A DNA stretch of 64,000 nt from Nevskiaceae bacterium (GCA_004297005.1 SCVA01000001.1:1-64000), one strand, 5' to 3'; counted from the stretch's first letter, positions 1-9,744 are shown. Notes: a model not told the origin generated them from the sequence alone. Numbers and translations: made by a program.

Positions 1-106
1 CGAAATTGCTTCGAGTTTGGTGCGGATTTGCTTGTTTCGATTGATTTTCCCGGTTAGCATCCAAGCGATATCAGCCACGCCGCAGCGGCGGCGAGTAGGG
101 AGTGCC

Positions 107-1978
107 ATGCGCAAGCTCGGATTAGGGAACGCGGCGATTGCAGGTCTGTGCGCACTGCTTATTTCGGCCTGTGGCGGCGGCGGGGGCTTCACCGACGATG
201 GCGGCGACGGCGGGGGTTCCAGCGGCGGTGGCACAACGGTGGTCTCGGCGCTAACTCTATTGTCCAGTGCGCCGCAGCTGTCTTCGGACGCTGCCGACAT
301 CAACAGTGGCGTCACCCTGACCGCGGTGACCAAGGATGCCAGCAACAATGTCCTTAGCGGCCAGGCGGTCAGCTTCGCAGCCGATTCCGGCGCCATCGTC
401 GTCACGCAATCGACGACAGACAGCAGCGGTCGCGCGCTGGCGACACTGACTACCGATGGCGATCCGCGCAACCGCGCCATCACCATCACCGCAAGCAGCG
501 GCACCAAGACCTCGACGATCAGCATTGCGGTGATTGGCACAACGCTGTCCGTGTCGGGTGCTGCTACGACCCAACGCAGTGTGGAGACGCCTTACACGCT
601 GTTGCTGGCGGATGCGGGAGGCATCGGCATTCCGGGTGAGGTGGTGCAACTCTCCACCCAGTCGGGCAATACCCTGCGGTCGGGCGGCGCAGTTGTCAGT
701 TCCGTGACCACCGATGCCAGTGGGCAGGCCAGCTTCACGCTTACTGCGACGGTGGCCAGCAGTTCGATCACCGCCACCGCCTTGGGTCTGAGCACAGTCA
801 CGCCAGTGACGGTATCCACGGACGACTTCAGCTTCACCACGCCTAGCAATGACGACACCGTAGTCAATCTCGGAGCCTCACCGCTGTCCCTCACGGCGAC
901 TTGGCTGCAGAACGGTAGCGCCGTTCCAGACGGGACGGTGATCAACTTCTCGACCACTCGAGGAACTCTGTCGGCCGGTTCGGTACCGACCTCCGCTGGC
1001 AAGGCCACCGTGACCCTGACCGCGACAGACGCGGGTGTCGCCAATGTGGTGGCGTCGAGTACCGCGCTCACCCAGCCGTCGGCCGCCCGATCTGTCCGGT
1101 TTAGGGCCACACAGGCGAGTGCCGTGGTCGTGCAGACCGATCCAGCCGTGATTGCCACCAACGAGACCGCGGATGTCAGTGCCGTGGTACGTGACAGCAA
1201 CAACAATCTGGTTGCCGACAAAACCGTCGAGTTTTCGCTGAACGACATCTCGGGCGGTACCTTGTCCAGCCCTACCGCCGTCACCAATACCCAGGGACTC
1301 GCCCGGGTCACCTATCGATCAACCTCCACGACCACCGCCAAGGATGGTGTCACCGTGTCGGCGCGTGTTCGCAATTCCGATGGCAGCGAGGTCAGCGGCA
1401 GCGCCAAGCTAACGGTCGGTTCTCGGGCCTTGCGGATCACGCTGGGTACCGGCAATGAAATCTTCGAGCCGAACGAGACCACCTACCAACTGCCGTACAC
1501 GGCCATCGTCACCGACGCCGCCGGCAATCCGGCGACCAACGCCGATTTCCAATTGAGCGTGCTGCCCTCGCGTTACCACAAAGGCTACTACGCCAAGAAT
1601 GAAGATGGCGAGATCGTCGCGGTCACCACCTTCACCTGCGCCAACGAGGATGTGAACCGCAATGGCATTCTGGACGCCGGGGAGGACATGGATGGTGATG
1701 GCGTACTCGATCCGGGCAATATCGCATCGGTGCCGCGTAGTCCGACTCTCGATGACAGTGGCTCGGTACAGTTCAACATCCAGTATCCGCAGGACCGTGG
1801 TAACTGGGTCGAGGTCGAGTTGACCGCGCGTGCGGTGGTGAGCGGTTCGGAGACCACCGAGAAGGCCATCTTTACCGTGCCGATTTCCGAGGACGATGCC
1901 GACAACCCACCCGCCACGATCCGTAATGGCCGAGGCGAGTCGCCCTATGGCTCCAAGGCCTGCACATTGCCGGACTGA
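107..1978 (+). CDS. Lipoprotein with tandem bacterial Ig-like (Big-1/invasin type) domains
   Basis: Predicted 623-residue outer-membrane or surface lipoprotein. The chosen ATG at 107 follows an AGGGAG ribosome site and gives a clean lipoprotein signal ending in the lipobox L-I-S-A-C, then a Gly/Asp-rich linker. The rest is a series of roughly 90-100 residue beta-rich units with the Big-1 pattern (V-x-L-x-V-x-D-x-x-G-x-P, then a G-x-A-x-x-x-L/Y strand), as in invasin-like adhesins. Near the C-terminus (from base 1649) are two adjacent calcium-loop patterns, D-x-N-x-N-G-x-L-D-x-G-E and D-x-D-x-D-G-x-x-D, like EF-hand/dockerin loops. The role is probably structural or adhesive. No catalytic motif is seen. 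It ends just before a strong terminator shared with the convergent gene. Confidence 0.75.
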   Translation: MRKLGLGNAAIAGLCALLISACGGGGGFTDDGGDGGGSSGGGTTVVSALTLLSSAPQLSSDAADINSGVTLTAVTKDASNNVLSGQAVSFAADSGAIVVTQSTTDSSGRALATLTTDGDPRNRAITITASSGTKTSTISIAVIGTTLSVSGAATTQRSVETPYTLLLADAGGIGIPGEVVQLSTQSGNTLRSGGAVVSSVTTDASGQASFTLTATVASSSITATALGLSTVTPVTVSTDDFSFTTPSNDDTVVNLGASPLSLTATWLQNGSAVPDGTVINFSTTRGTLSAGSVPTSAGKATVTLTATDAGVANVVASSTALTQPSAARSVRFRATQASAVVVQTDPAVIATNETADVSAVVRDSNNNLVADKTVEFSLNDISGGTLSSPTAVTNTQGLARVTYRSTSTTTAKDGVTVSARVRNSDGSEVSGSAKLTVGSRALRITLGTGNEIFEPNETTYQLPYTAIVTDAAGNPATNADFQLSVLPSRYHKGYYAKNEDGEIVAVTTFTCANEDVNRNGILDAGEDMDGDGVLDPGNIASVPRSPTLDDSGSVQFNIQYPQDRGNWVEVELTARAVVSGSETTEKAIFTVPISEDDADNPPATIRNGRGESPYGSKACTLPD

Positions 1979-1997
1979 TCGGCGATAGCAGTCGATG

Positions 1998-2033
1998 ATG
2001 CCCGCCACTTCTTGGAGTGGCGGGCATTTTTAT
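1998..2033. terminator. Intrinsic terminator between convergent genes
   Basis: An 11-bp perfect stem, TGCCCGCCACT paired with AGTGGCGGGCA (1999-2009 and 2016-2026), encloses a 6-base loop and is followed by a T-run. It sits directly after the Ig-like lipoprotein gene. The stop codon of the minus-strand gene lies in the T-run, so the hairpin may serve both directions. Confidence 0.85.
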
Positions 2034-2371
2034 TTCCGACGGCGCAGCCAGTACATCTGAGCTACCGAGAGAATGAGCGCGCCGATTCCACCCGCGAAGG
2101 CTTGCATGACCTCCCGGCGTTCCCGTTTGATCTCGGCGCGCAGTTCCTGGTCGAGCTGGCCACGGAGCGCTGCAAGCTCGCCGCGATCTCCGCCCGGTGT
2201 GGTCGCGTGACCGCGCTGCAGGTCCATGGCGAGATTCAACTCCACCGAAGCCGCGATGTCCTCTTCCGTGTAGCTCGGCAGCCGCCACCACGCATTCCCG
2301 TAGTGCAGGCTCAAGCCCAGGCCGACCAGGAACAGGGTGGCGGGCAGGGCGGTGAGCTTGGGTTTGGACAT
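2030..2371 (-). CDS. Small two-segment membrane protein, function unknown
   Basis: A 113-residue protein if started at the ATG giving M-S-K-P-K-L. An N-terminal hydrophobic stretch (about residues 8-24) and a C-terminal one (about 92-108), the latter ending in W-L-R-R-R-K, flank a soluble charged middle rich in Glu/Arg/Gln (likely helical or coiled coil). This suggests a hairpin topology with both ends in the cytoplasm. I do not recognise a family. A longer reading frame exists upstream, but its added residues are Pro/Ala-rich and lack the signal-like character of the chosen start. It converges on the Ig-like lipoprotein gene and is divergent from ald. Confidence 0.6.
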   Translation of the reverse strand: MSKPKLTALPATLFLVGLGLSLHYGNAWWRLPSYTEEDIAASVELNLAMDLQRGHATTPGGDRGELAALRGQLDQELRAEIKRERREVMQAFAGGIGALILSVAQMYWLRRRK

Positions 2372-2466
2372 GGGTGGCGGCAGGGCTGGAAGGGCCGGGC
2401 AGGTTAGCCAGCCAGGGAATAAACTGCCAGGCATCGGCCTCCTGGCCTCCTCCATCGAGTCACACT

Positions 2467-3585
<1,119 letters not shown>

Positions 3586-3597
3586 AGTCGGGCTGCT

Positions 3598-3643
3598 AGT
3601 ACGCGCCCCCACCCCGGCCCTCCCCCGCAAGCGGGGGAGGGAG
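3598..3643. repeat. REP-like GC palindrome, copy 1
   Basis: Intergenic between the convergent ald and ycgR-like genes. On the minus strand it reads CTCCCTCCCCCG, a 4-base loop, CGGGGGAGGG, then CCGGGGTGGGGGCG. The same element, with a different 4-base loop, occurs inside flgJ at 9164-9202. The two copies match over about 40 bases apart from the loop and a 2-base indel. Confidence 0.8.
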
Positions 3644-3651
3644 GTTTTGAT

Positions 3652-4404
3652 TTAAAACCCCAGGCGGGTGCGGCGCTCGGCGGCGCGGCGCAGTTGCAGG
3701 CGTTCCAGCCGCGCGACCGCGGCCGAAAGGCGCTCCGCGGATGCGGCCGAAAGCCGGGCGAAGCGTAGGCCCATGCGCGCGCGATCCAGGCGGTTGAGGC
3801 GCGAGCGCACCTCGACCTCGGCATAGATCTCCAGTTCAGCGATCTGCAGATTGCACTGCAGCAGGGTGCCTTCCTGTACCGGCGCCGAATTTGGCACCAG
3901 GGCACCCGCGCCCTGGCGCGAGAGATCCACCAGGGTGCCGGCGAAGCGCATCGCTTCGGTCTCGAAGCGCACGCTGGGCGCGGGAATGTCCCTGGGGATT
4001 TCCAGCCGGTAGGCGCCCCGCCTTTGTAGATAGCGGGCGCGGCTGGGCCAGCGCAGGCGCAAGGCCGGTTCACCGTCGAACTGGCTGCTGCCGACGAGGT
4101 CGGCGGCGAAATCCAGCGCGCCGCCGTCGATGCGGGTGGACAGCGCCAGTCGGCTTGGCAGCGGCTCCAGCAGCGGCGGCTGCGGGGGATCAATCAACAG
4201 CGTCTGGTCCATCAGATCGACGTGCAGCAGCAGGGAGTTGCGCGCCGCGCCGCCGGCAGCGCCCACCGCCAGCAGCGGACGCAATTCACCGGCGCGCAGT
4301 AGCAGGGGTGCGATTTCCACGGCGCCTTCCAGCCAGCGGGCCGCTGGCGCCGGGTTCAGGCCGGCGGTGGCGCTGCCAGCCGTGCTGTTGGGCGCGAGGT
4401 TCAT
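3652..4404 (-). CDS. YcgR-like PilZ protein (c-di-GMP flagellar brake)
   Basis: A 250-residue two-domain protein: an N-terminal YcgR-N-like region (about 20-125) followed by a PilZ domain (about 130-235). The PilZ domain keeps the c-di-GMP signature: the Arg cluster Q-R-R-G-A-Y-R, followed about 35 residues later by D-L-S-R-Q-G-A-G (D/N-x-S-x-x-G). In YcgR relatives, c-di-GMP binding slows the flagellar motor. Its ATG overlaps the flgN stop (ATGA, 4401-4404), so it should be translationally coupled to flgN and share the flgM-flgN transcript. A second, atypical PilZ-like gene lies after fliS. The match to YcgR rests on motif and context. Confidence 0.82.
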   Translation of the reverse strand: MNLAPNSTAGSATAGLNPAPAARWLEGAVEIAPLLLRAGELRPLLAVGAAGGAARNSLLLHVDLMDQTLLIDPPQPPLLEPLPSRLALSTRIDGGALDFAADLVGSSQFDGEPALRLRWPSRARYLQRRGAYRLEIPRDIPAPSVRFETEAMRFAGTLVDLSRQGAGALVPNSAPVQEGTLLQCNLQIAELEIYAEVEVRSRLNRLDRARMGLRFARLSAASAERLSAAVARLERLQLRRAAERRTRLGF

Positions 4405-4865
4405 GCCTGGGCCAGGTGCCGGCCCAGACCCGAGGGGCGCGCGCCACCACGCGGACCGGGTCCGTAGAGGGTGGGCGCTTCATCGAGACCGGCCTGATGG
4501 GCGATCCAGCGCAGCCGCGCCTGACGCTCGGTGAGCAGGGCGCCGTTGTGCAGATTGACCTTGCGCAGCACTTCGGCGGTGTCGCGCAGGGTCTGCCAGC
4601 GTGCGCTGGCGTTGTCGCCCAGACCGGAGATATGCCTCTCGGGTGCGCCGCCGGTGGCTTGCGCCAGTGCGCGACTCAGGTGCTCCAATTGTTCCGCGGC
4701 CTGCTGTTTGCGCTGCACCAACTCGGCCAGCGCGTTCAGATCGGCGGCCAGCAACGCCTGGGTCTCGGCGTTGAGGATGTCCTGCAGATCCCGGGCGCAG
4801 CGAATCTGCGCGTCGAGCAGCGAGGGCACGGTCGTCGTGGTGGTGGCATCGCTGTGGTCGCTCAT
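4401..4865 (-). CDS. flgN: FlgN family flagellar export chaperone
   Basis: A 154-residue, mostly helical protein with the FlgN pattern: a leucine-rich helix containing E-T-Q-A-L-L, then L-x-x-L-x-x-K-Q-x-A-A-E-x-L, and a long second helix. FlgN chaperones the hook-filament junction proteins FlgK and FlgL during export. The chosen start is the ATG at 4865, 14 bases after the flgM stop. A longer in-frame start would run back into flgM. It lies in the order flgM-flgN-ycgR. The client genes flgK and flgL are not in this window. Confidence 0.85.
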   Translation of the reverse strand: MSDHSDATTTTTVPSLLDAQIRCARDLQDILNAETQALLAADLNALAELVQRKQQAAEQLEHLSRALAQATGGAPERHISGLGDNASARWQTLRDTAEVLRKVNLHNGALLTERQARLRWIAHQAGLDEAPTLYGPGPRGGARPSGLGRHLAQA

Positions 4866-4879
4866 GCTGTGGTTGATCG

Positions 4880-5185
4880 CTAGCTGTCCAACTGCCATTC
4901 AAAATGGCTGAGCCGGTCGGCGATGGCGGCGGGGTCGAGTGCGTAGCGACCCTCCGACAGTGCCTGCTTGATCGCGGCCACGCGCCCCTGGTCGACCACC
5001 GGGACCTTGGCCAGCGTCTGATCGAGCTGGTGCAGGCTGACGGCGTCGCCGGTCAGGCGGACGGTATCGGTGGCGGCGGCGGCGGCGACCGGAGCGGAGG
5101 ACGACGAGCCGGCCGCATTCCGCGCGGTCGTCCGGTACAGATCGGCCACCGGATTGGTGGCGTTGCCGTCGATGCGTTGGCTCAT
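4880..5185 (-). CDS. flgM: Anti-sigma-28 factor FlgM
   Basis: A 101-residue protein with a disordered Ala/Ser-rich N-terminal half and the conserved FlgM C-terminal helices (V-R-L-T-G-D-A, then K-V-P-V-V-D-x-x-R-V-A-A-I-K-x-A-L-x-x-G-x-Y). FlgM holds FliA (sigma-28) until the hook-basal body is complete and it is exported. It is preceded by a near-consensus sigma-28 promoter, so it should be autoregulated in the classical way. It is followed by flgN and the YcgR-like gene on the same strand. Confidence 0.95.
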   Translation of the reverse strand: MSQRIDGNATNPVADLYRTTARNAAGSSSSAPVAAAAATDTVRLTGDAVSLHQLDQTLAKVPVVDQGRVAAIKQALSEGRYALDPAAIADRLSHFEWQLDS

Positions 5186-5227
5186 GGCTTGACTCCCATC
5201 AGGGCCCGAACTGGGCCATTGAGCCGG

Positions 5228-5254
5228 CTATCGGCGGCAAAAATACAAACTTGA
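5228..5254 (-). promoter_or_regulatory. Sigma-28 (FliA) promoter of flgM
   Basis: On the minus strand it reads TCAAGTTT, 11 bases, GCCGATAG. This differs from the enterobacterial consensus TAAAGTTT-N11-GCCGATAA at only two positions. It lies 43 bases upstream of the flgM ATG. Confidence 0.85.
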
Positions 5255-5333
5255 GGGCTTGCGACAAAAAAATGTCGCGGCGGAGACATAAGCGGTGCGC
5301 GAATTTTGACGCGGAGCCCGTCGAGGCCGGTTT

Positions 5334-5978
5334 TCATGGCGCGATCTCCACCTTGCCGCCACTGCGCGCCAGGCCTTCCACCACCCGGCGGGAATCGCGG
5401 TTGCGCACCTTCAGGCGAGCGCCCTCGGTGGCATCGGCCAGCGCCTCGCCGACGGCGCGGACCTCCAGACCGGCGGCGTAGCCGACCAGGGTTACGCTGT
5501 CGCCACGACGGATCGCCAGCGGCGGCATCAGCATGTCCTGGCTCAGCAGGCTGCCGGCGGGCAGGGCGCGGCGCGCCAATTGCCCCTCTGCCTGTTCCGG
5601 CTGGCTGAGCAGGCCACCGGGCAGGCGGGCGAGATCGCGGGGCTCGGTGTAGAGCAGATCGGCGCTCAGGCTTTCACCGCGCGCGAGCGCGCGACGCAGG
5701 ACCAGCACCTGGCCGGGACGGCGGACCCCCAAGGCAACAAAGCGGGTCCACCCTGGGCTGCCATCGCAGCGCAGACGCACCTGCGCCTGACCCTCTCGCA
5801 GAGCCCCTGGGGCCTCGGCGCTGACCTGGCCAGTGCAGGCGGGCAGGGCCTCGGCCGGCGTGCTGATCAGCGCGTCCGGCCAGCGCTCCAGCAGGGCCGC
5901 CCGCGCCGCCACCAAGGCATCCGCCGCCCAAAGCGGCGAGGCGATCAGGGAGCAGCAGAGGGCAAGCAGCAGACGCAT
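5334..5978 (-). CDS. flgA: Flagellar P-ring assembly chaperone FlgA
   Basis: A 214-residue periplasmic protein with a signal peptide (M-R-L-L-L-A-L through A-S-P-L-W-A-A) and a C-terminal SAF-type domain. That domain has R-R-A-L-A-R-G-E, then the Y-T-E-P-R-D-L block and the terminal R-R-G-D-S-V-T-L and R-V-R/K-N segments typical of FlgA. It assists FlgI polymerisation into the P ring. The chosen ATG is the one directly before the signal peptide. It is divergent from flgG, and a sigma-54 promoter sits about 36 bases ahead. In related genomes flgA is divergent from flgB, not flgG. Confidence 0.93.
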   Translation of the reverse strand: MRLLLALCCSLIASPLWAADALVAARAALLERWPDALISTPAEALPACTGQVSAEAPGALREGQAQVRLRCDGSPGWTRFVALGVRRPGQVLVLRRALARGESLSADLLYTEPRDLARLPGGLLSQPEQAEGQLARRALPAGSLLSQDMLMPPLAIRRGDSVTLVGYAAGLEVRAVGEALADATEGARLKVRNRDSRRVVEGLARSGGKVEIAP

Positions 5979-6013
5979 GGCAGTCCGTAATGGAAGTTCG
6001 GCAGCCCCCACCG

Positions 6014-6029
6014 TGCAGTCCGCGTGCCA
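6014..6029 (-). promoter_or_regulatory. Sigma-54 promoter of flgA
   Basis: The minus strand reads TGGCACGCGGACTGCA: the -24 GG and -12 GC are exactly 10 bases apart, with a single mismatch to TGGCACG-N4-TTGCA. Both RpoN and the FleQ-type activator are encoded downstream in this window. Confidence 0.85.
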
Positions 6030-6034
6030 GGCGC

Positions 6035-6049
6035 TGGCGCCGGGTTTGC
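6035..6049 (+). promoter_or_regulatory. Sigma-54 promoter of flgGHIJ
   Basis: TGGCGCCGGGTTTGC has GG and GC separated by 10 bases and lies 90 bases before the flgG ATG. It is back-to-back with the flgA promoter, 5 bases away. Confidence 0.7.
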
Positions 6050-6138
6050 GACGGCGCCTAGGCCGGAGCTGGTCCGGAACTTGGAGCGGGGGGGCACCCG
6101 GCGCCAAACGCCCGTTCCATTCGTTGATAGGAGCTCCG

Positions 6139-6924
6139 ATGAATCCCGCCCTCTGGATCGCCAAGACCGGCCTTGATGCGCAGCAGACGCGTATGGCCGT
6201 GGTCTCCAACAACCTGGCCAACGTCAACACCACCGGCTTCAAGAAGGGCCGGGCGGCGTTCGAGGACCTGCTCTACCAGACCCGCACCGCGCCCGGCTCG
6301 GCGGTGACCCAGGACAGCGTCGCGCCCACCGGCCTCACTCTCGGCACCGGCGTGCGGGTGGTGGCCACCGAGAAGAATTTCACCCAGGGCAATCTCCAGC
6401 AGACCGGCAACAGCCTGGATATCGCCATCAATGGTCGCGGCTTCTTCCAGATTCAGCAGCCGGACGGCAGCGTTGCCTACACCCGCGACGGTTCGTTCCG
6501 GCTTAGCCCCGACGGCGAGCTGGTGACCAGCGGTGGCTACCGGCTGCAACCCTCGATCACCATCCCGCAGGGCGCGCAGAGCGTCAGCGTCGGTGCCGAT
6601 GGCACCGTCAGCGCCACCCTGGCCGGCCAGGCCGCGCCGACCCAGGTGGGGCAGATCCAGATCGCCGACTTCATCAACCCAGCGGGTCTCTTGGCGCGCG
6701 GCGAGAACCTCTATGTGGAGACCGCCGCCAGCGGCGCGCCGCAGACCGGCACCGCCGGCAGCAGCGGCTTCGGCACCTTGAGCCAGGGCTCGCTGGAGGC
6801 CAGCAACGTCAACGTGGTGGAGGAGCTGGTGAGCATGATCGAAACCCAGCGCGCCTACGAGATGAACTCCAAGGCGATCTCCACCACCGACCAGATGCTG
6901 CAGTTCGTCACCAACCATCTCTAG
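6139..6924 (+). CDS. flgG: Flagellar distal rod protein FlgG
   Basis: A 261-residue rod protein, the family's usual length. The N-terminal rod motif is [14 protein letters not shown]. The centre has the L-D-x-A-I-x-G-x-G-F-F and Y-T-R-D-G-S-F signatures, and the C-terminal helix includes V-N-V-V-E-E-L-V-x-M-I-x-x-Q-R-A-Y-E. The start ATG has GGAG seven bases upstream. It is the first gene of a flgG-flgH-flgI-flgJ unit. The genes that normally precede it (flgB, C, D, E, F) are not present, which is unusual. Confidence 0.96.
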   Translation: MNPALWIAKTGLDAQQTRMAVVSNNLANVNTTGFKKGRAAFEDLLYQTRTAPGSAVTQDSVAPTGLTLGTGVRVVATEKNFTQGNLQQTGNSLDIAINGRGFFQIQQPDGSVAYTRDGSFRLSPDGELVTSGGYRLQPSITIPQGAQSVSVGADGTVSATLAGQAAPTQVGQIQIADFINPAGLLARGENLYVETAASGAPQTGTAGSSGFGTLSQGSLEASNVNVVEELVSMIETQRAYEMNSKAISTTDQMLQFVTNHL

Positions 6925-6943
6925 GCCCCGGCAGGAGCGCGCC

Positions 6944-7636
6944 GTGAAAAGTCCCATCCTGTTCTTCGGCATCAATGCCGGCGGCAGCCTGCTGCTGTTG
7001 ATGCTGGCGCTGCTGCTGCTCGCCGGCTGCGCCGCCGGGCCGATTCCGGAAGGGCGTATGCCGCCGCCGCAGATCGTGGTGGCTCCCGCGACGGCCGTCG
7101 CCGGCAGCGAAGGCTCGCTCTATACCCCCAACCGCGGCCTGGCCCTGTTTGAAGACACCAAGGCGCGCGGCGTCGGTGATCTCCTGACCGTGCTGCTGAT
7201 TGAGAGCACCCAGGCCAGCAAGAGCGCCACCACCAGCACCAGCAAGTCCAGCGGCGTCGAGCTGGGCGACATCACCGCCTTCGGTCAGCCGCTCAATTTC
7301 GACACCGGCATCTCCGGCAAGAACAACTTCGACGGCTCCGGCGCCACCGCCCAGAGCAACAAGCTTTCCGGCAGCCTCACCGTCACCGTCGTCGAGCGCC
7401 TGCCCAATGGTGTGCTGCGGGTGCGTGGCGACAAGCGCCTGCGGCTGAACCAGGGCGAGGAGCTGATGCAGCTCGAAGGCCTGGTGCGCAGCGCCGACAT
7501 CACCCCGGCCAACACCGTCACCTCCGACCGCATCGCCGAGGCGCGTATCAGCTACCAGGGCAAAGGCGCGCTGGCCGACGCCAATGCCCAGGGCTGGTTG
7601 CAGCGCTTCTTCAACTCTCCCTGGATGCCGTTCTAA
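6944..7636 (+). CDS. flgH: Flagellar L-ring lipoprotein FlgH
   Basis: A 230-residue outer-membrane lipoprotein. The signal ends in L-L-A-G-C. The body shows the FlgH blocks S-L-Y-T-P-N-R-G, the A-R-G-V-G-D-L-L-T-V stretch and the C-terminal R-V-R-G-D-K-R-L-R-L-N-x-G-E-E and A-D-I-T-P-x-N-T-V-x-S. It forms the bushing of the rod in the outer membrane. The GTG start at 6944 is chosen because GGAG lies about 8 bases upstream and it begins the signal peptide. It sits 19 bases after flgG. Confidence 0.96.
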   Translation: MKSPILFFGINAGGSLLLLMLALLLLAGCAAGPIPEGRMPPPQIVVAPATAVAGSEGSLYTPNRGLALFEDTKARGVGDLLTVLLIESTQASKSATTSTSKSSGVELGDITAFGQPLNFDTGISGKNNFDGSGATAQSNKLSGSLTVTVVERLPNGVLRVRGDKRLRLNQGEELMQLEGLVRSADITPANTVTSDRIAEARISYQGKGALADANAQGWLQRFFNSPWMPF

Positions 7637-7648
7637 GTGGAGCCCGAA

Positions 7649-8809
7649 ATGGCCACGATTCCCGAGCACCTCCCCTACCGCCGCCAGCGTCCGCGTCTGC
7701 CGCGTCCGGTGCAGATCGCGCTGCTGGTGCTGTTGCTGATGTTGCTGGGAGTGCAGTCGGCTCGCGCCGAGCGCATCAAGGATCTCGCCAGTGTCGCCGG
7801 CGTGCGCGGCAACGCGCTGATCGGCTACGGCCTGGTGGTGGGCCTGGACGGCACCGGCGATCAGACCTCGCAGGCGCCGTTCACCGTGCAAAGCCTCAAG
7901 GCGCTGTTGCAGCAACTGGGCGTTACCGTGCCTCCGGGCGTCAATCCACAACTCAAGAACGTCGCGGCGGTGGCGGTGCATGCCGAGTTGCCGGCTTTCG
8001 CCAAACCCGGCCAGAGCATCGATGTCACCGTTTCCTCCATCGCCAACGCCGGTTCGCTGCGCGGCGGCGCGCTGCTGATGACGCCTTTGAAGGGACCGGA
8101 CGGCGAGGTCTACGCGCTGGCGCAGGGCAATCTGGTGGTCGGCGGCCTGGGCGTGAACGGCAAGGACGGCTCGCGCATCTCCATCAACATCCCTAGCGCC
8201 GGCCGCATCCCCAACGGTGCCAATGTCGAGCGCGCCGCGCCCACCGCCTGGAGCGCGGCGCCGGAGATCCGGCTCAATCTGCGCGAAGCCGATTTCACCA
8301 CCGCGACGCGCCTCGCAGAAGTCGTCAATGGCCTGCTCGGCGCAGATAGCGCGCAGGCGTTGGATTCGGTGACGGTGGCGGTGCGGGCGCCGGCCGATCC
8401 GGCCCAGCGCACCAGCTTTGTAGCCGCGCTGGAGAATCTCGATGTGCAGCCGGGCGTCGCCGCTGCCAAGGTGATCGTCAACTCGCGCACCGGCACGGTG
8501 GTGATCGGCTCCGAGGTGCGGGTGATGCCAGCGGCGGTTACCCACGGCTCGCTGTCGGTGACCATCACCGAGCGCACCGCGGTGAGCCAGCCCGGTGCGT
8601 TCTCCAATGGCCAGACGGTGGCGGCGCCGCAGTCCAGCATCGACGTCAGCCAGGGCAGCGGTCGCATGTTCAAGTTCGACGCCGGGGTATCGCTCGACGA
8701 GATCGTGCGCGCGGTCAATCAGGTGGGTGCTGCGCCCGGCGATCTGGTCGCCATCCTCGAAGCCCTGAAGGAAGCCGGCGCGCTGCGCGCCGAGCTGCTG
8801 ATCATCTAG
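7649..8809 (+). CDS. flgI: Flagellar P-ring protein FlgI
   Basis: Periplasmic P-ring subunit. Hallmarks are R-I-K-D-L-A-S-V-x-G-V-R-G-N, the G-Y-G-L-V-V-G-L-x-G-T-G-D-Q block, and a C-terminal [10 protein letters not shown]-x-A-G-A-L. The ATG at 7649 is preferred over the in-frame GTG at 7637 because GGAG lies six bases before it. That gives 386 residues, with a signal peptide after a longer than usual basic N-terminus (Arg-rich, about 25 residues). It follows flgH by 12 bases. Confidence 0.95.
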   Translation: MATIPEHLPYRRQRPRLPRPVQIALLVLLLMLLGVQSARAERIKDLASVAGVRGNALIGYGLVVGLDGTGDQTSQAPFTVQSLKALLQQLGVTVPPGVNPQLKNVAAVAVHAELPAFAKPGQSIDVTVSSIANAGSLRGGALLMTPLKGPDGEVYALAQGNLVVGGLGVNGKDGSRISINIPSAGRIPNGANVERAAPTAWSAAPEIRLNLREADFTTATRLAEVVNGLLGADSAQALDSVTVAVRAPADPAQRTSFVAALENLDVQPGVAAAKVIVNSRTGTVVIGSEVRVMPAAVTHGSLSVTITERTAVSQPGAFSNGQTVAAPQSSIDVSQGSGRMFKFDAGVSLDEIVRAVNQVGAAPGDLVAILEALKEAGALRAELLII

Positions 8810-8814
8810 CGCCG

Positions 8815-9744
8815 ATGGCCCTGCGCCCGGAAAACACCGTCACCGACTTCGCCGGCCTCAACGCCCTGAAGGCGAAGGCGGCCGGCGGCGGCCGCGATCC
8901 CGAAACCCTGCGCGCGGTGGCGCGGCAGTTCGAGGCGCTGTTGATGCAGCAGGTGCTGAAGTCGGCGCGCGCCGCCGGTCTCGGCGACGATCTCGCCGGC
9001 GGGCCGGGTGCCGACACCTACAAGGACTTGTTCGACCAGCAGATGGCCCAGCAACTCAGCGCCGGCCGTGGCCTGGGCATCGCCGACCAGCTGGTGCGAC
9101 AGCTGAGCGGGCAGCAGGGTGAAGCCGTATCGCCGCCGCTGAATCCCGCCCTGCCAGGCAGAACTCCCTCCCCCGTTTACGGGGGAGGGCCGGGGTGGGG
9201 GCGTACGTCTGCCGCTGACAGCGCCGATGCCTCAGCCTGCGGTGTCAGCGCCGCCCCCCGCCCGCGGGGGGAGGAGACGCCAGCTGCCGTGGACCCCGAC
9301 CAGTTCGTGCGCCAGGTCTGGCCGCAGGCCGAGGCGGCGGCGCGCGAACTGGGGCTGCCCACCGAAGTGGTGGTCGGTCATGCCGCGCTGGAAACCGGCT
9401 GGGGCCGGCACCAGCCGGCCGGCGACAGCAACAACCTGTTCGGCATCAAGGCCGATGCCGGCTGGCGCGGTGCCAAGGCCAGCAGCGAGACCCGCGAGGT
9501 GCGCGCCGGTGTCGAGCAGACCGAGCGCGCCGACTTCCGCCGCTACGACAGTGCGGCGGAGAGCGTGGCCGACTACGTGCGCTTCCTGCGCGGCAATCCG
9601 CGCTACGCGCAGGCCCTCGCGCACGGCGGTGACGCCGTGCATTTCGCGCAGGGTCTGCAAAAGGCCGGTTATGCGACCGACCCGCGCTACGCCAGCAAGC
9701 TGCTCGGCGTGATCGAGCGCGTGCGCGGTATGCGCGCGGCCTGA
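8815..9744 (+). CDS. flgJ: Peptidoglycan hydrolase/rod-cap protein FlgJ with REP-encoded linker
   Basis: A 309-residue dual-function protein. The N-terminal rod-binding domain (about 25-100) contains Q-F-E-A-L-L-M-Q-Q-V-L. The C-terminal glucosaminidase domain (about 160-305) contains A-L-E-T-G-W-G with the catalytic Glu and N-N-L-F-G-I-K. It opens a hole in peptidoglycan for the rod. The linker between the domains (residues about 117-156) is not flagellar in character: it is translated from two inverted GC hairpins of a dispersed repeat (9164-9280), keeping frame. It begins 5 bases after flgI. flgK and flgL, its usual followers, are absent. Confidence 0.95.
   Translation: MALRPENTVTDFAGLNALKAKAAGGGRDPETLRAVARQFEALLMQQVLKSARAAGLGDDLAGGPGADTYKDLFDQQMAQQLSAGRGLGIADQLVRQLSGQQGEAVSPPLNPALPGRTPSPVYGGGPGWGRTSAADSADASACGVSAAPRPRGEETPAAVDPDQFVRQVWPQAEAAARELGLPTEVVVGHAALETGWGRHQPAGDSNNLFGIKADAGWRGAKASSETREVRAGVEQTERADFRRYDSAAESVADYVRFLRGNPRYAQALAHGGDAVHFAQGLQKAGYATDPRYASKLLGVIERVRGMRAA
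9164..9280. repeat. REP-like doublet inside the flgJ coding sequence
   Basis: Copy 2 of the GC palindrome seen at 3598 lies at 9164-9202 (CTCCCTCCCCCG, loop, CGGGGGAGGG, CCGGGGTGGGGGCG). An opposite-facing related hairpin lies at 9249-9280 (CCCCCCGCCCGCGGGGGG core). This is the head-to-head arrangement of BIME-type repeats. The insertion stays in the flgJ reading frame. Confidence 0.75.

Noticed and set aside
592-1311. Long minus-strand frame opposite the Ig-like lipoprotein
   Set aside because: A GC-rich shadow of a well-supported gene; no ribosome site and repetitive Val/Thr/Leu composition.
5261-5278. GCGACA-A6-TGTCGC hairpin near flgM as a terminator for flgA
   Set aside because: The A/T-run is in the loop, not after the stem, so it does not fit an intrinsic terminator. 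It may be incidental.
6908-8545. 545-codon minus-strand frame across flgH-flgI
   Set aside because: His/Gly/Arg-rich antisense shadow of two clearly identified flagellar genes.
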